6,049 nucleotides of DNA, taken from contig SYDZ01000296.1 of the NCBI GenBank assembly GCA_005801025.1, forward strand, positions 1 through 6,049. Direction: 5' to 3'. Under the pieces are notes generated by a model. That model saw only the letters and a list, made by a program, of their open reading frames with translations, ran no database searches and had not been told where the DNA came from. The stretch comes from Actinomycetota bacterium. GTDB lineage: Bacteria > Actinomycetota > Acidimicrobiia > Acidimicrobiales > Ilumatobacteraceae. Positions within the stretch are counted from its first letter, which is position 1; every line of letters starts with the position of its first letter. Shown here piece after piece: positions 1 through 6,049 of the stretch. The position numbers and the translations under genes are program-made.

Positions 1-1957
1 AACGCGGTTCCATAGCGGCATGCTCGCGTGAAGAACCTTCTCCGTAGTTGCGGTCGCCAATGGCACACCATTGAATACCGGCGTTGCTGTAGTTCTTGGC
101 AATTTCGGGGTAGGGACGAGTGGCGCCATCGATGATGTCTTTTCCTTCACCTACCGCATCGTCATATGCATTAACTGCGCCGATGAATAAGTTGCCGGAA
201 ATATTTTCTAAGTGTCCGCGGTAGGTCAGCCATTTACCAGCCGCTGAAATATGGTCGGTTGTGCACTTGCCTTTGGCTTTCATCAACACCGGGAGTCCGA
301 GGTAGTCCTTGCCATTCCATGCGGGGAAGGGCGCGAGTAATTGCAGACGTGTGCTGGTTGGACTAACTGCGACGGAGATACCAGCGCCATCGGCTGGGGG
401 AGCGGTGAAAGTATTCGAACCAGTGTCGTAACCATTGCTTGGTAGCACTTCCCCAACTGGGGCTTCAAGGCGTACTTGCGTACCATCAGGAGCGGCAATG
501 GTGTCAACGGTCGGATCAAAGTCAAGACGTCCTGACAATGCCACAGCCATGACGGTGTCGGGCGAGGTCACAAAACTGAGAGTATGAACCGAGCCATCAT
601 TGCGCTTGGGGAAGTTGCGGTTGAACGAGTTGATAATGCTGTTGGGCGTTTCTGTGGTCTTTTTCGAGCGTTCCCATTGACCGATACACGGGCCACAAGC
701 ATTGGCTAACACGGTGGCGCCGATGGCTTCAAGATCGGCGAGTAGACCGTCGCGTTCAATAGTTGCGCGAATTTGCTCTGACCCAGGGCTAATTAGGAGT
801 TCACATTTGGCGCGCAGACCGCGTGCTGTTGCTTGACGTGCGATGGAGGCAGCACGAGTGATGTCTTCATAAGACGAGTTGGTGCAGGACCCAATGAGTG
901 CTGCAGATACCTCGATAGGCCAGCCGTTTTCGCGAGCGGCGTCACCCATGGGTTGACCAACTTTGTGAGCGCGATCAGGCGAATGAGGTCCGTTGATCAG
1001 TGGTTTGAGATCATCGAGGTTGATCTCAATGAGTTGGTCATAATGTGCTCCTTCATCAGGACGAAGATCGTTGGCAACTTTGTCAGCCGCGGCAGCGATA
1101 CCGGAGCGATTGGTGGCTGTGAGATAACTTGACATGTTGGAGTCGTAGGCAAAGACTGAACAAGTTGCCCCAATCTCAGCACCCATGTTGCACACCGTTG
1201 CTTTGCCTGTCGCTGAAATGCTGTCCGCACCCTCACCGAAATATTCGACGATTGCACCCGTGCCACCTTCCACTGTCAGGACGCGTGCGACTTCAAGAAT
1301 GACATCTTTTGGCGAAGACCAGCCGCTGAGTGTTCCGGTGAGTTTGATTCCGATGACTTTGGGCCACTTCACATTGAATGGGAAACCTGTCATCACATCA
1401 ACAGCATCAGCGCCACCGACACCGATAGCAACCATTCCGAGTCCGCCAGCGTTTGGCGTGTGGCTGTCGGTGCCGATCATCATCCCACCGGGAAATGCGT
1501 AGTTCTCGAGGACAACTTGGTGAATGATCCCGCTACCTGGACCCCAAAAGCCAATGCCGTACTTGGCCGACACGCTCGTCAAGAAGTCGTACACCTCGCG
1601 GTTGTCGTCAATGGCGACGCCGAGGTCGATCTTGGCGCCAACTTTGGCCAAGATGAGATGGTCGCAGTGAACAGTCGATGGAACAGCGGTCGTCGGAAGT
1701 CCTGCTGTCATGAACTGCAACAAAGCCATTTGCGCAGTCGCGTCTTGCATGGCTACGCGATCGGGGTTGAAATCGGCGTAACTTGCGCCGCGCTCCATGT
1801 CTTGCGTGGTGGGGTCAACCAAGTGGTTAATGAGGATCTTTTCAGCCAAAGTCAGTGGACGACCGAGACGCTGACGACCGAGTGAAACCCGCTCGGCGAG
1901 GGTGGCGTAGACAGTGTTGACAAGTTCAACGGGTGTGCCAGATGAAATGGATCTCAT
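1..1957 (-). CDS. acn: Aconitate hydratase, mitochondrial type (C-terminus beyond window)
   Basis: This enzyme isomerises citrate to isocitrate through cis-aconitate in the cytoplasmic TCA cycle, using a [4Fe-4S] cluster. The minus-strand frame is open from ATG at 1957 to the left edge and gives 652 residues. Cluster ligands are Cys358 (in GSCTNSSYED), Cys421 and Cys424 (in NACGPCIGQW), at the same numbers as in mature pig mitochondrial aconitase. Other active-site motifs are HCDH (about 97-100), TDSHTPN (about 163-168), KGKCTTDHIS, Arg580 in YRGHL, and GSSREH with Ser642, Ser643 and Arg644. The 'swivel' domain 4 is cut just after this last motif; the family is about 750-780 residues, so roughly 100 are missing. 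The colinearity with the eukaryotic mitochondrial enzyme separates it from the AcnA/IRP (about 900 residues) and AcnB types. No targeting peptide precedes the conserved region. The start is immediately downstream of a -10-like hexamer and has no Shine-Dalgarno. It is divergent from the GntR-type gene, which may control it. Confidence 0.97.
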   Translation of the reverse strand, partial: MRSISSGTPVELVNTVYATLAERVSLGRQRLGRPLTLAEKILINHLVDPTTQDMERGASYADFNPDRVAMQDATAQMALLQFMTAGLPTTAVPSTVHCDHLILAKVGAKIDLGVAIDDNREVYDFLTSVSAKYGIGFWGPGSGIIHQVVLENYAFPGGMMIGTDSHTPNAGGLGMVAIGVGGADAVDVMTGFPFNVKWPKVIGIKLTGTLSGWSSPKDVILEVARVLTVEGGTGAIVEYFGEGADSISATGKATVCNMGAEIGATCSVFAYDSNMSSYLTATNRSGIAAAADKVANDLRPDEGAHYDQLIEINLDDLKPLINGPHSPDRAHKVGQPMGDAARENGWPIEVSAALIGSCTNSSYEDITRAASIARQATARGLRAKCELLISPGSEQIRATIERDGLLADLEAIGATVLANACGPCIGQWERSKKTTETPNSIINSFNRNFPKRNDGSVHTLSFVTSPDTVMAVALSGRLDFDPTVDTIAAPDGTQVRLEAPVGEVLPSNGYDTGSNTFTAPPADGAGISVAVSPTSTRLQLLAPFPAWNGKDYLGLPVLMKAKGKCTTDHISAAGKWLTYRGHLENISGNLFIGAVNAYDDAVGEGKDIIDGATRPYPEIAKNYSNAGIQWCAIGDRNYGEGSSREHAAMEPR

Positions 1958-1963
1958 GAGACA

Positions 1964-1969
1964 AGTATA
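1964..1969 (-). promoter_or_regulatory. Putative -10 element of acn (leaderless)
   Basis: On the minus strand TATACT (1969 down to 1964) is followed by six bases, TGTCTC, and then the ATG of acn at 1957. A sigma-70 type start about 7 nt downstream of the -10 would begin the transcript at or next to the A of ATG. No purine-rich ribosome binding site exists, in keeping with a leaderless mRNA. TATTAT, three bases further upstream, is an alternative hexamer. I see no convincing -35; it would lie inside the regulator gene. Confidence 0.55.
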
Positions 1970-1971
1970 AT
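1966..1971 (+). promoter_or_regulatory. Consensus -10 element of the regulator gene (leaderless)
   Basis: TATAAT, a perfect -10 hexamer, is followed by exactly six bases (ACAAGT) and the GTG start at 1978. That is the geometry of leaderless actinobacterial promoters, where transcription begins on the start codon. There is no Shine-Dalgarno. The best-spaced -35 candidate (about 1943-1948, TGAAAT) is poor, so the promoter may rely on its strong -10 or on an activator. Confidence 0.65.
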
Positions 1972-1977
1972 ACAAGT

Positions 1978-2709
1978 GTGCGCCAGATTAGGTACAGACT
2001 GATAGCCGACGAGTTGCGAGTTCGGGTGCAATCTGGCGTCTATGGCGCAGGTCGGGTGATGCCCTCAGAGGCCGAATTAGGCACCGAGTTTGATGCCAGT
2101 CGCGTGACTATTCGTCGCGCCTTAGAGACTCTACGAGAAGACGGTTTGGTGGACGCCCGGCAGGGTTTCGGGTGGTTTGTGGCGGCAGCACCTCTGCAAC
2201 AGAGTCTCGGGCAATTGGCCACGATTGAGGCGCAATTAAGCGATAGCGGTATTCGCCCCGAACGACGGATTTTAGAATTTGCTTTTGAAAAAGCATCACA
2301 GCAGGTGCAGTTGGTCCTCAGCGCGGAACAGGTTTTGCGGGTCAAACGCTTAAACCTCGCCGACGGTGAACCTTTCGCCTTAGTCACGGTGTGGTGTCGG
2401 GCTGATTTGGGTCAACAGCTGTCACGCGCCGATGTTGAACGGTCTCCTTTTTATGAACTCTTAGAGGTGCCCCTGAAGGGAGCGACTCAGACGATTGGGG
2501 CCGATGCAGCATCGCCCGAGAGCGCCAAGTTGCTCGGTATTCCGGTCGGCTCACCAGTTCTACGGTGCACACGAATCACAACTGACACAGATGGGCGAGC
2601 AGTTCTACTTTCGGAGCATGTTTTCCCGGCGCATCGCACCGAGTTCGTCGTTGAGTTGCCACAGGCTGAACGTTCCATCGCTCCGACTGGCTTACGCTTA
2701 GTGGAGTAG
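1978..2709 (+). CDS. GntR-family (HutC/FarR subfamily) regulator with UTRA domain
   Basis: This is a cytoplasmic DNA-binding regulator of 243 residues, normal for the subfamily. Residues 6-69 form the winged helix-turn-helix: YRLIADELR at 6-14, MPSE at 28-31, recognition helix SRVTIRRAL at 41-49 and wing QGFGWFV at 62-68. Residues about 80-235 match a UTRA effector-binding domain, with SPFYELL, ESAKLLGIPVGSPVLR and a late DGRAVLLSEHVF stretch. UTRA domains of this group bind small metabolites such as sugar phosphates, fatty acids or histidine-pathway compounds; the ligand here cannot be read from sequence. GTG is the only plausible start: an in-frame stop lies at 1957-1959, no ATG or TTG lies between, and the conserved domain begins five residues later. 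It faces acn across 20 bp and precedes the acyltransferase by 39 bp. Autoregulation and control of acn are inferred from the shared palindrome. A citrate-like or other central-carbon effector is a reasonable but unproven guess. Confidence 0.93.
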   Translation: MRQIRYRLIADELRVRVQSGVYGAGRVMPSEAELGTEFDASRVTIRRALETLREDGLVDARQGFGWFVAAAPLQQSLGQLATIEAQLSDSGIRPERRILEFAFEKASQQVQLVLSAEQVLRVKRLNLADGEPFALVTVWCRADLGQQLSRADVERSPFYELLEVPLKGATQTIGADAASPESAKLLGIPVGSPVLRCTRITTDTDGRAVLLSEHVFPAHRTEFVVELPQAERSIAPTGLRLVE

Positions 2710-2733
2710 CCCGTCTTGAGAGGGCTCAACTAC
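2706..2733 (+). other. Small hairpin at the end of the regulator gene
   Basis: AGCCC (2708-2712) pairs with GGGCT (2722-2726). With G2713 bulged, TC/GA can extend the stem around a TTGA loop. GTAG (2706-2709) and CTAC (2730-2733) offer a competing outer pairing. The stop codon TAG (2707-2709) is inside the structure. No T-tract follows, so it is a poor intrinsic terminator; it might attenuate transcription or protect an mRNA end, or mean nothing. The rest of the gap to 2748 has no Shine-Dalgarno. TAACCT at 2734-2739 is a weak -10-like hexamer. Confidence 0.3.
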
Positions 2734-2748
2734 TAACCTTCGTTCGTT

Positions 2749-4854
2749 ATGTCTCAGACTTTGACAGCATCGGGCTCGACCCTAGAACCTCCGATAGATA
2801 CAAAAATGCCTCATCTTCCAGGTCTTGATGGGCTTCGAGGGGTGGCTCTTGTCATCGTTTTGCTGTATCACCACGGCGTGACGTGGATGACCGGTGGCGA
2901 ACTCACCGTGTCAATGTTTTTTACTCTGTCGGGTTTTTTGATCACTCGCTTAGTCGTGAACGAATGGGCAAAATCTGGAACGATTTCGCTGAAGAATTTT
3001 TATGATCGACGCATCAGGCGTTTGTTCCCAGCATCGTTCTTTGTTTTGATGGCGGTCGTCCTTATTTGGACTCTCTTTCCCGGTTCCGGGCGTCGTTTGG
3101 CGTTCTGGGAATGGATGTCGGGGATGTCCTATTTCGAAAACTTTTATTTGCAGTCGGCCGGTAAAAGTTATAGCGGGCTCTTCGGATTAGGAAATCCAGT
3201 GCAACATCTGTGGAGTCTCTCGCTTGAGGAACAGGTGTATTTCGTTTTCCCGCTGTTGTGTCTTTTGATGTTGCGGCGTCGTTATTCTCGGGCGGCTGTT
3301 TGGCGTTTTTTTAAGGTCCTCAGCGGCTTGGCATTACTTGGCATCTTGCTAGGTGCCTACAATCGCACCCACGTTCCATTGTGGAGTCATTTGCCCGTCG
3401 TCGAGGCGAAGTGCAGCGATTCCTCATGTGCGTATTACGCCACTGAGGTGCGTGTCGGCGAATTTTTGATGGGCTCAGCTTTCGCGGTTTTCTGGTCAGT
3501 GTGGTCGTATGTGCCTCGAGTGACAGAATATTTGCGTCGCCCAATTGTGGCAATTCTTTCTTGGCCATTTTTAATCATCGCCTACATTGTGTGGTTCAAG
3601 ATCGGCTGGCGAAATCAGTGGAGCGATGTTTTCTTCCCGTGGTCCGTATTCTTCAATGCCTTCATCACGATGGCATTTATCGCCTTGGCACACACAGGCG
3701 TGGGAATGGGTCGCTTGTTGGCATGGAAGCCAGCTGCATGGATGGGCCAGGTCACTTACACCGTCTATCTCGTGCATTGGCCGACTTTTATGTTTTGGGA
3801 TTCCATGAGGCTGAATCTTGATCTTCCGAAAATACATATTCCACTCACTGATTGGGAGACCACTGATGGGTTCTGGCACTTCGTTTTCAAAATTGCAATT
3901 ACCTTCACCATCGTTTGTTTGATTTATTATCTGTTAGAAAATCCGGTGCGAAAGAAAAAGATCTGGACAGGGAGTCGGCTCTACGTGTGGTTAGCAGCCA
4001 TGACTTTGGTGGGCGTGATCTTTGCGGTCGTTGGCAACGATCGCCGCACTGCGGCCACTGATGTCCTATCAGTCTTGGATGAGCAAGCTCTTGCCATGCA
4101 AAAAGAAGCTTTAGCGAGTTTGCCTGAGCTCGGTGAAAACCCTCCCAATGTTTCTCCAGTGGACCCAGCCCTGCCAGCGCGAATGATGATGGTTGGTGAT
4201 TCGCAGAGTTGGGTACTAGCCGCTGGGCTTGATGACTGGGAGGCGAGCAATCAAGTCATTAACCAGCCTTCACCCGGTGTCGGTTGCGGAATCGGCGAAA
4301 ATACGCGTTTGGAATATTTAGGAATTGATCAGGACAAGCGACCTGGTTGCACTGAATGGCGCAATGCACTTGGCCCTATTGTGCAAAAGTTCCAACCCAA
4401 TGTCGTGATCATCGTAGGTGGAGGAGCGGACCTCTCCGATCGCCAAATTCCGGGCGTTGAAGGCTGGTCGCATATCGGTGAACCGCAGTACGAGACGTGG
4501 CTATTACAACAGTTTGCAGCGTTCACGGATGTCATGACGTCATCGGGTTCGATGGTGATTTGGTTCTCCATGCCACTGGTTGACCCACCATATGTTTCAG
4601 GTGAAACGGGTACGCCTCCTTTTGCTGAGGGTGATCCTGTGCGGACGCAGCGCTATAACGAACTGATCGAACAGTTCGCTGATTCTGATGAGCGAGTTGT
4701 GTTCGCAGATTTGGCAGCGCAGGTGAAAGCACATCCGGGTGGCGAGTTTGAACCCAAGATGAGACCCGACCGCACTCATATTGATTTGAAATATGCACCT
4801 GAGTTAGTGGAGTGGATCGACGCCACGATCAGAAATGCTTATGCCACTCGGTGA
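2749..4854 (+). CDS. OafA/YrhL-type membrane acyltransferase with C-terminal SGNH domain
   Basis: This family moves acyl groups, usually acetyl, across the membrane onto cell-surface glycans or glycolipids. Residues about 20-430 are the acyltransferase-3 domain with 10-11 membrane segments. Visible motifs are GLDGLRG (25-31), catalytic-type YHH (40-42), FFTLSGFLIT (57-66), RRIRRLFPA (87-95), HLWSLSLEEQVY (153-164), VHW with His343, and LLENPVR around Glu397. A linker leads to an extracytoplasmic SGNH hydrolase-like domain (about 479-701): VGDSQSW with Asp484 and Ser485, GVGCGIG near 511, and DRTH with Asp674 and His677 as the Asp-His pair. The block III equivalent reads VGGGAD (556-561) without the usual GxND asparagine. 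Cys513/Cys534 and Cys222/Cys227 are possible external disulphides. The length of 701 is typical of OafA-SGNH fusions. The start has no Shine-Dalgarno; Met20, just before the conserved domain, is an alternative. The substrate is unknown; the following glycosyltransferase-like gene suggests an envelope glycan. Confidence 0.93.
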   Translation: MSQTLTASGSTLEPPIDTKMPHLPGLDGLRGVALVIVLLYHHGVTWMTGGELTVSMFFTLSGFLITRLVVNEWAKSGTISLKNFYDRRIRRLFPASFFVLMAVVLIWTLFPGSGRRLAFWEWMSGMSYFENFYLQSAGKSYSGLFGLGNPVQHLWSLSLEEQVYFVFPLLCLLMLRRRYSRAAVWRFFKVLSGLALLGILLGAYNRTHVPLWSHLPVVEAKCSDSSCAYYATEVRVGEFLMGSAFAVFWSVWSYVPRVTEYLRRPIVAILSWPFLIIAYIVWFKIGWRNQWSDVFFPWSVFFNAFITMAFIALAHTGVGMGRLLAWKPAAWMGQVTYTVYLVHWPTFMFWDSMRLNLDLPKIHIPLTDWETTDGFWHFVFKIAITFTIVCLIYYLLENPVRKKKIWTGSRLYVWLAAMTLVGVIFAVVGNDRRTAATDVLSVLDEQALAMQKEALASLPELGENPPNVSPVDPALPARMMMVGDSQSWVLAAGLDDWEASNQVINQPSPGVGCGIGENTRLEYLGIDQDKRPGCTEWRNALGPIVQKFQPNVVIIVGGGADLSDRQIPGVEGWSHIGEPQYETWLLQQFAAFTDVMTSSGSMVIWFSMPLVDPPYVSGETGTPPFAEGDPVRTQRYNELIEQFADSDERVVFADLAAQVKAHPGGEFEPKMRPDRTHIDLKYAPELVEWIDATIRNAYATR

Positions 4855-6049
4855 TCAAGCGTTGATGAGGTCAGGTCAGCGTCTCTGGCAGCACGCCGGA
4901 CCGCGCGCTGGGTTTGCGTGGTTGTGCGTGTATCTGTCTGTCATTGCGACAGGCCAGAACTTCAATACTGCCTATTTAGGATTTGGATGGCAGTTGATTC
5001 CATGGGACATTTTGTCTCACGATCCAATTCGTAGCGTGTGGTATCTACATGTGCAACCACCATTGTGGAACCTACTACTTGGCGGATCTGCTTGGGTCTC
5101 GCCATTTTCGGATCGCCTGACTCTGCAAGCGATCATGGCGATGATCGGTATTGCTGTGGCGTGGTTGGCAGCCGTGCTGGCACGTCGTCTCGGACTATCG
5201 CGCCGGTGGTCGGTGATTGTGGCGCTCATCGCTTCTTTGCATCCGGAAGTTTTCAAGGGTGCTTTTGAACCAACCTACGAATTGGCAACGGCTGCGCTGT
5301 TGTTACTGACACTGATTGCCGTCGCCGACTTAACGCGTCAAGAAAATACCCGTCACTCATTAATCATGTTATCAGTAGCCGTGACGACCACAGCGATGAC
5401 GCGGAGTTTGTACCACCCCGTATGGGTACTGGTGATCGTGGCCTTTGGTTTGTGGCTGATGCGCAAGCGGATCCACTGGAAAACTTATTTGATTGTTTTG
5501 TCAATCCCGCTCATCGTCATGGGTGGATGGATGCTGAAAAATCAGGTGCTGTACGGACAAGCAACGATGTCTAGTTGGTTCGGGATGAATTTACAGCGCG
5601 CAGTCATCCCCGTTTTACCGCGAGCCGATCTTGAGAAAATGTACGCCACGGGGCAGATTTCTGAGATCGCCATGATTGGTCCGTTCGGCAATTATGACCT
5701 CTACGTTGACGCAATGCCCGATTGTTCTCCTGAGTATGGGCATCGTTCAGTTGTTGAACCCATGCGAACCACCGATGAGTGGAGTCCGAATTTTAACTAT
5801 CAGTGTTTTCTTCCCGTCTTTGATCAAGCAGGCAAGGACGCAATGAACGTCATTCGAGAGCATCCAGAGGCTTGGCTGGAAGGCCGTCTGTGGTCATTGC
5901 GAACCACGATTGCTGTAGCAACCATTCCCGAGGAAAGTAAATCAATTGTCATGCGTTCGATTGACAAGATCTTTTCCATTGCTCGTCTTGACTTCGGTGG
6001 AGTTCTCTCAACGCAAGGATGGGGGACTCCAATTTATGGGCAACTTGAA
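4841..6049 (+). CDS. Polytopic membrane protein, GT-C glycosyltransferase-like (C-terminus beyond window)
   Basis: The frame is open to the right edge and gives 403 residues with no stop. Hydrophobic stretches at about 24-38, 75-87, 95-115, 123-133, 147-163, 173-185, 194-207 and 214-230 suggest at least eight membrane segments. A first external loop holds WDILSHDP (55-62) and HVQPPLW (70-76), resembling the Asp-bearing first loop and H-x-PPL signature of GT-C/PMT-type enzymes that use polyprenyl-phosphate sugars. After residue 230 comes a polar, probably extracytoplasmic region with Cys295 and Cys322 as a possible disulphide. I do not recognise a named family, and sugar transfer is inferred. 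ATG 4841 overlaps the acyltransferase stop by 14 nt. ATG 4835 (20-nt overlap) and ATG 4865 (10 nt after the stop) are in-frame alternatives, and none has a good ribosome binding site. The overlap implies co-transcription and translational coupling, so both proteins probably modify the same envelope component. Confidence 0.75.
   Translation, partial: MPLGDQALMRSGQRLWQHAGPRAGFAWLCVYLSVIATGQNFNTAYLGFGWQLIPWDILSHDPIRSVWYLHVQPPLWNLLLGGSAWVSPFSDRLTLQAIMAMIGIAVAWLAAVLARRLGLSRRWSVIVALIASLHPEVFKGAFEPTYELATAALLLLTLIAVADLTRQENTRHSLIMLSVAVTTTAMTRSLYHPVWVLVIVAFGLWLMRKRIHWKTYLIVLSIPLIVMGGWMLKNQVLYGQATMSSWFGMNLQRAVIPVLPRADLEKMYATGQISEIAMIGPFGNYDLYVDAMPDCSPEYGHRSVVEPMRTTDEWSPNFNYQCFLPVFDQAGKDAMNVIREHPEAWLEGRLWSLRTTIAVATIPEESKSIVMRSIDKIFSIARLDFGGVLSTQGWGTPIYGQLE

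Larger units (their letters stand above)
1961..1977. promoter_or_regulatory. Candidate GntR-type operator between acn and its divergent regulator
   Basis: ACAAGTATAATACAAGT is an imperfect palindrome centred on A1969. The core GTAT-A-ATAC (1965-1973) is perfect, and the outer AC/GT pairs also match, with AA mismatches between. GntR-family operators generally follow a GT(N)xAC pattern, which the core fits; the usual HutC-subfamily spacing is one base shorter. The same bases can also be read as a direct repeat of ACAAGT 11 bp apart. The site covers the -10 hexamers of both divergent genes, so occupation should repress both. That the neighbouring regulator binds here is inferred. Confidence 0.5.

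Noticed and set aside
833..1885. Three open plus-strand frames (833-1132, 1185-1502, 1460-1885) that could be read as small genes
   Set aside because: They lie wholly antisense to the well-conserved aconitase frame, overlap one another, and their translations show no recognisable domain. They are byproducts of acn codon use.
1917..1922. A perfect TTGACA that could be a -35 for the regulator
   Set aside because: It is 43 bp from the TATAAT, far beyond the usual 16-19 bp, and lies within acn coding sequence.
1961..1977. ACAAGT direct repeat as a mobile-element target duplication or attachment site
   Set aside because: The copies flank only 5 bp and both genes beside them are intact. The promoter and operator reading explains the sequence better.
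2040..2729. Minus-strand open frames antisense to the GntR-type gene
   Set aside because: They overlap a complete, family-typical regulator and have no recognisable motifs or start signals.
2706..2733. Rho-independent terminator after the regulator
   Set aside because: The stem is short or bulged and no run of T follows, so it is listed only as a hairpin of uncertain role.
3320..4798. Small frames on both strands inside the acyltransferase gene
   Set aside because: They are shadows of a 701-residue protein with conserved motifs from end to end.
1..6049. Defence system, CRISPR array, prophage or transposon
   Set aside because: No regular repeats, inverted ends, nuclease, transposase or phage-like proteins are visible; all four genes are metabolic, regulatory or envelope type.

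Overview
The window fits an Actinomycetota-like bacterium of roughly balanced GC, possibly an aquatic Acidimicrobiia-type lineage. This is inferred from apparently leaderless genes, the lack of Shine-Dalgarno sequences and the style of the acyltransferase. No rRNA or other marker is present, so the taxonomic guess is weak. I see no tRNA, rRNA, CRISPR array, transposase or phage gene. The window is almost entirely coding.

Layout. Positions 1-1957 (minus strand) hold most of a mitochondrial-type aconitate hydratase whose C-terminus lies beyond the left edge. Only 20 bp (1958-1977) separate its ATG from the GTG of a divergent GntR/HutC-type regulator with a UTRA effector domain (1978-2709, plus). 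After a 39-bp gap comes a 701-residue membrane acyltransferase of the OafA type with a C-terminal SGNH domain (2749-4854, plus). It overlaps the start of a polytopic membrane protein resembling GT-C glycosyltransferases (from 4841, plus), which is cut by the right edge.

How it may work. The 20-bp gap between acn and the regulator carries a -10-like hexamer on each strand, each exactly 6 nt from its start codon, so both mRNAs are predicted to be leaderless. The two hexamers overlap inside an imperfect 17-bp palindrome with a GTATAATAC core, a good candidate operator for the regulator itself. One bound dimer could shut both promoters, coupling a TCA-cycle enzyme to its regulator. The two downstream genes look like envelope-glycan or glycolipid modification functions. 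They may be read through from the regulator, but nothing in the sequence proves this. The compact bidirectional promoter is the most interesting signal; I found no clearly new multi-gene system.
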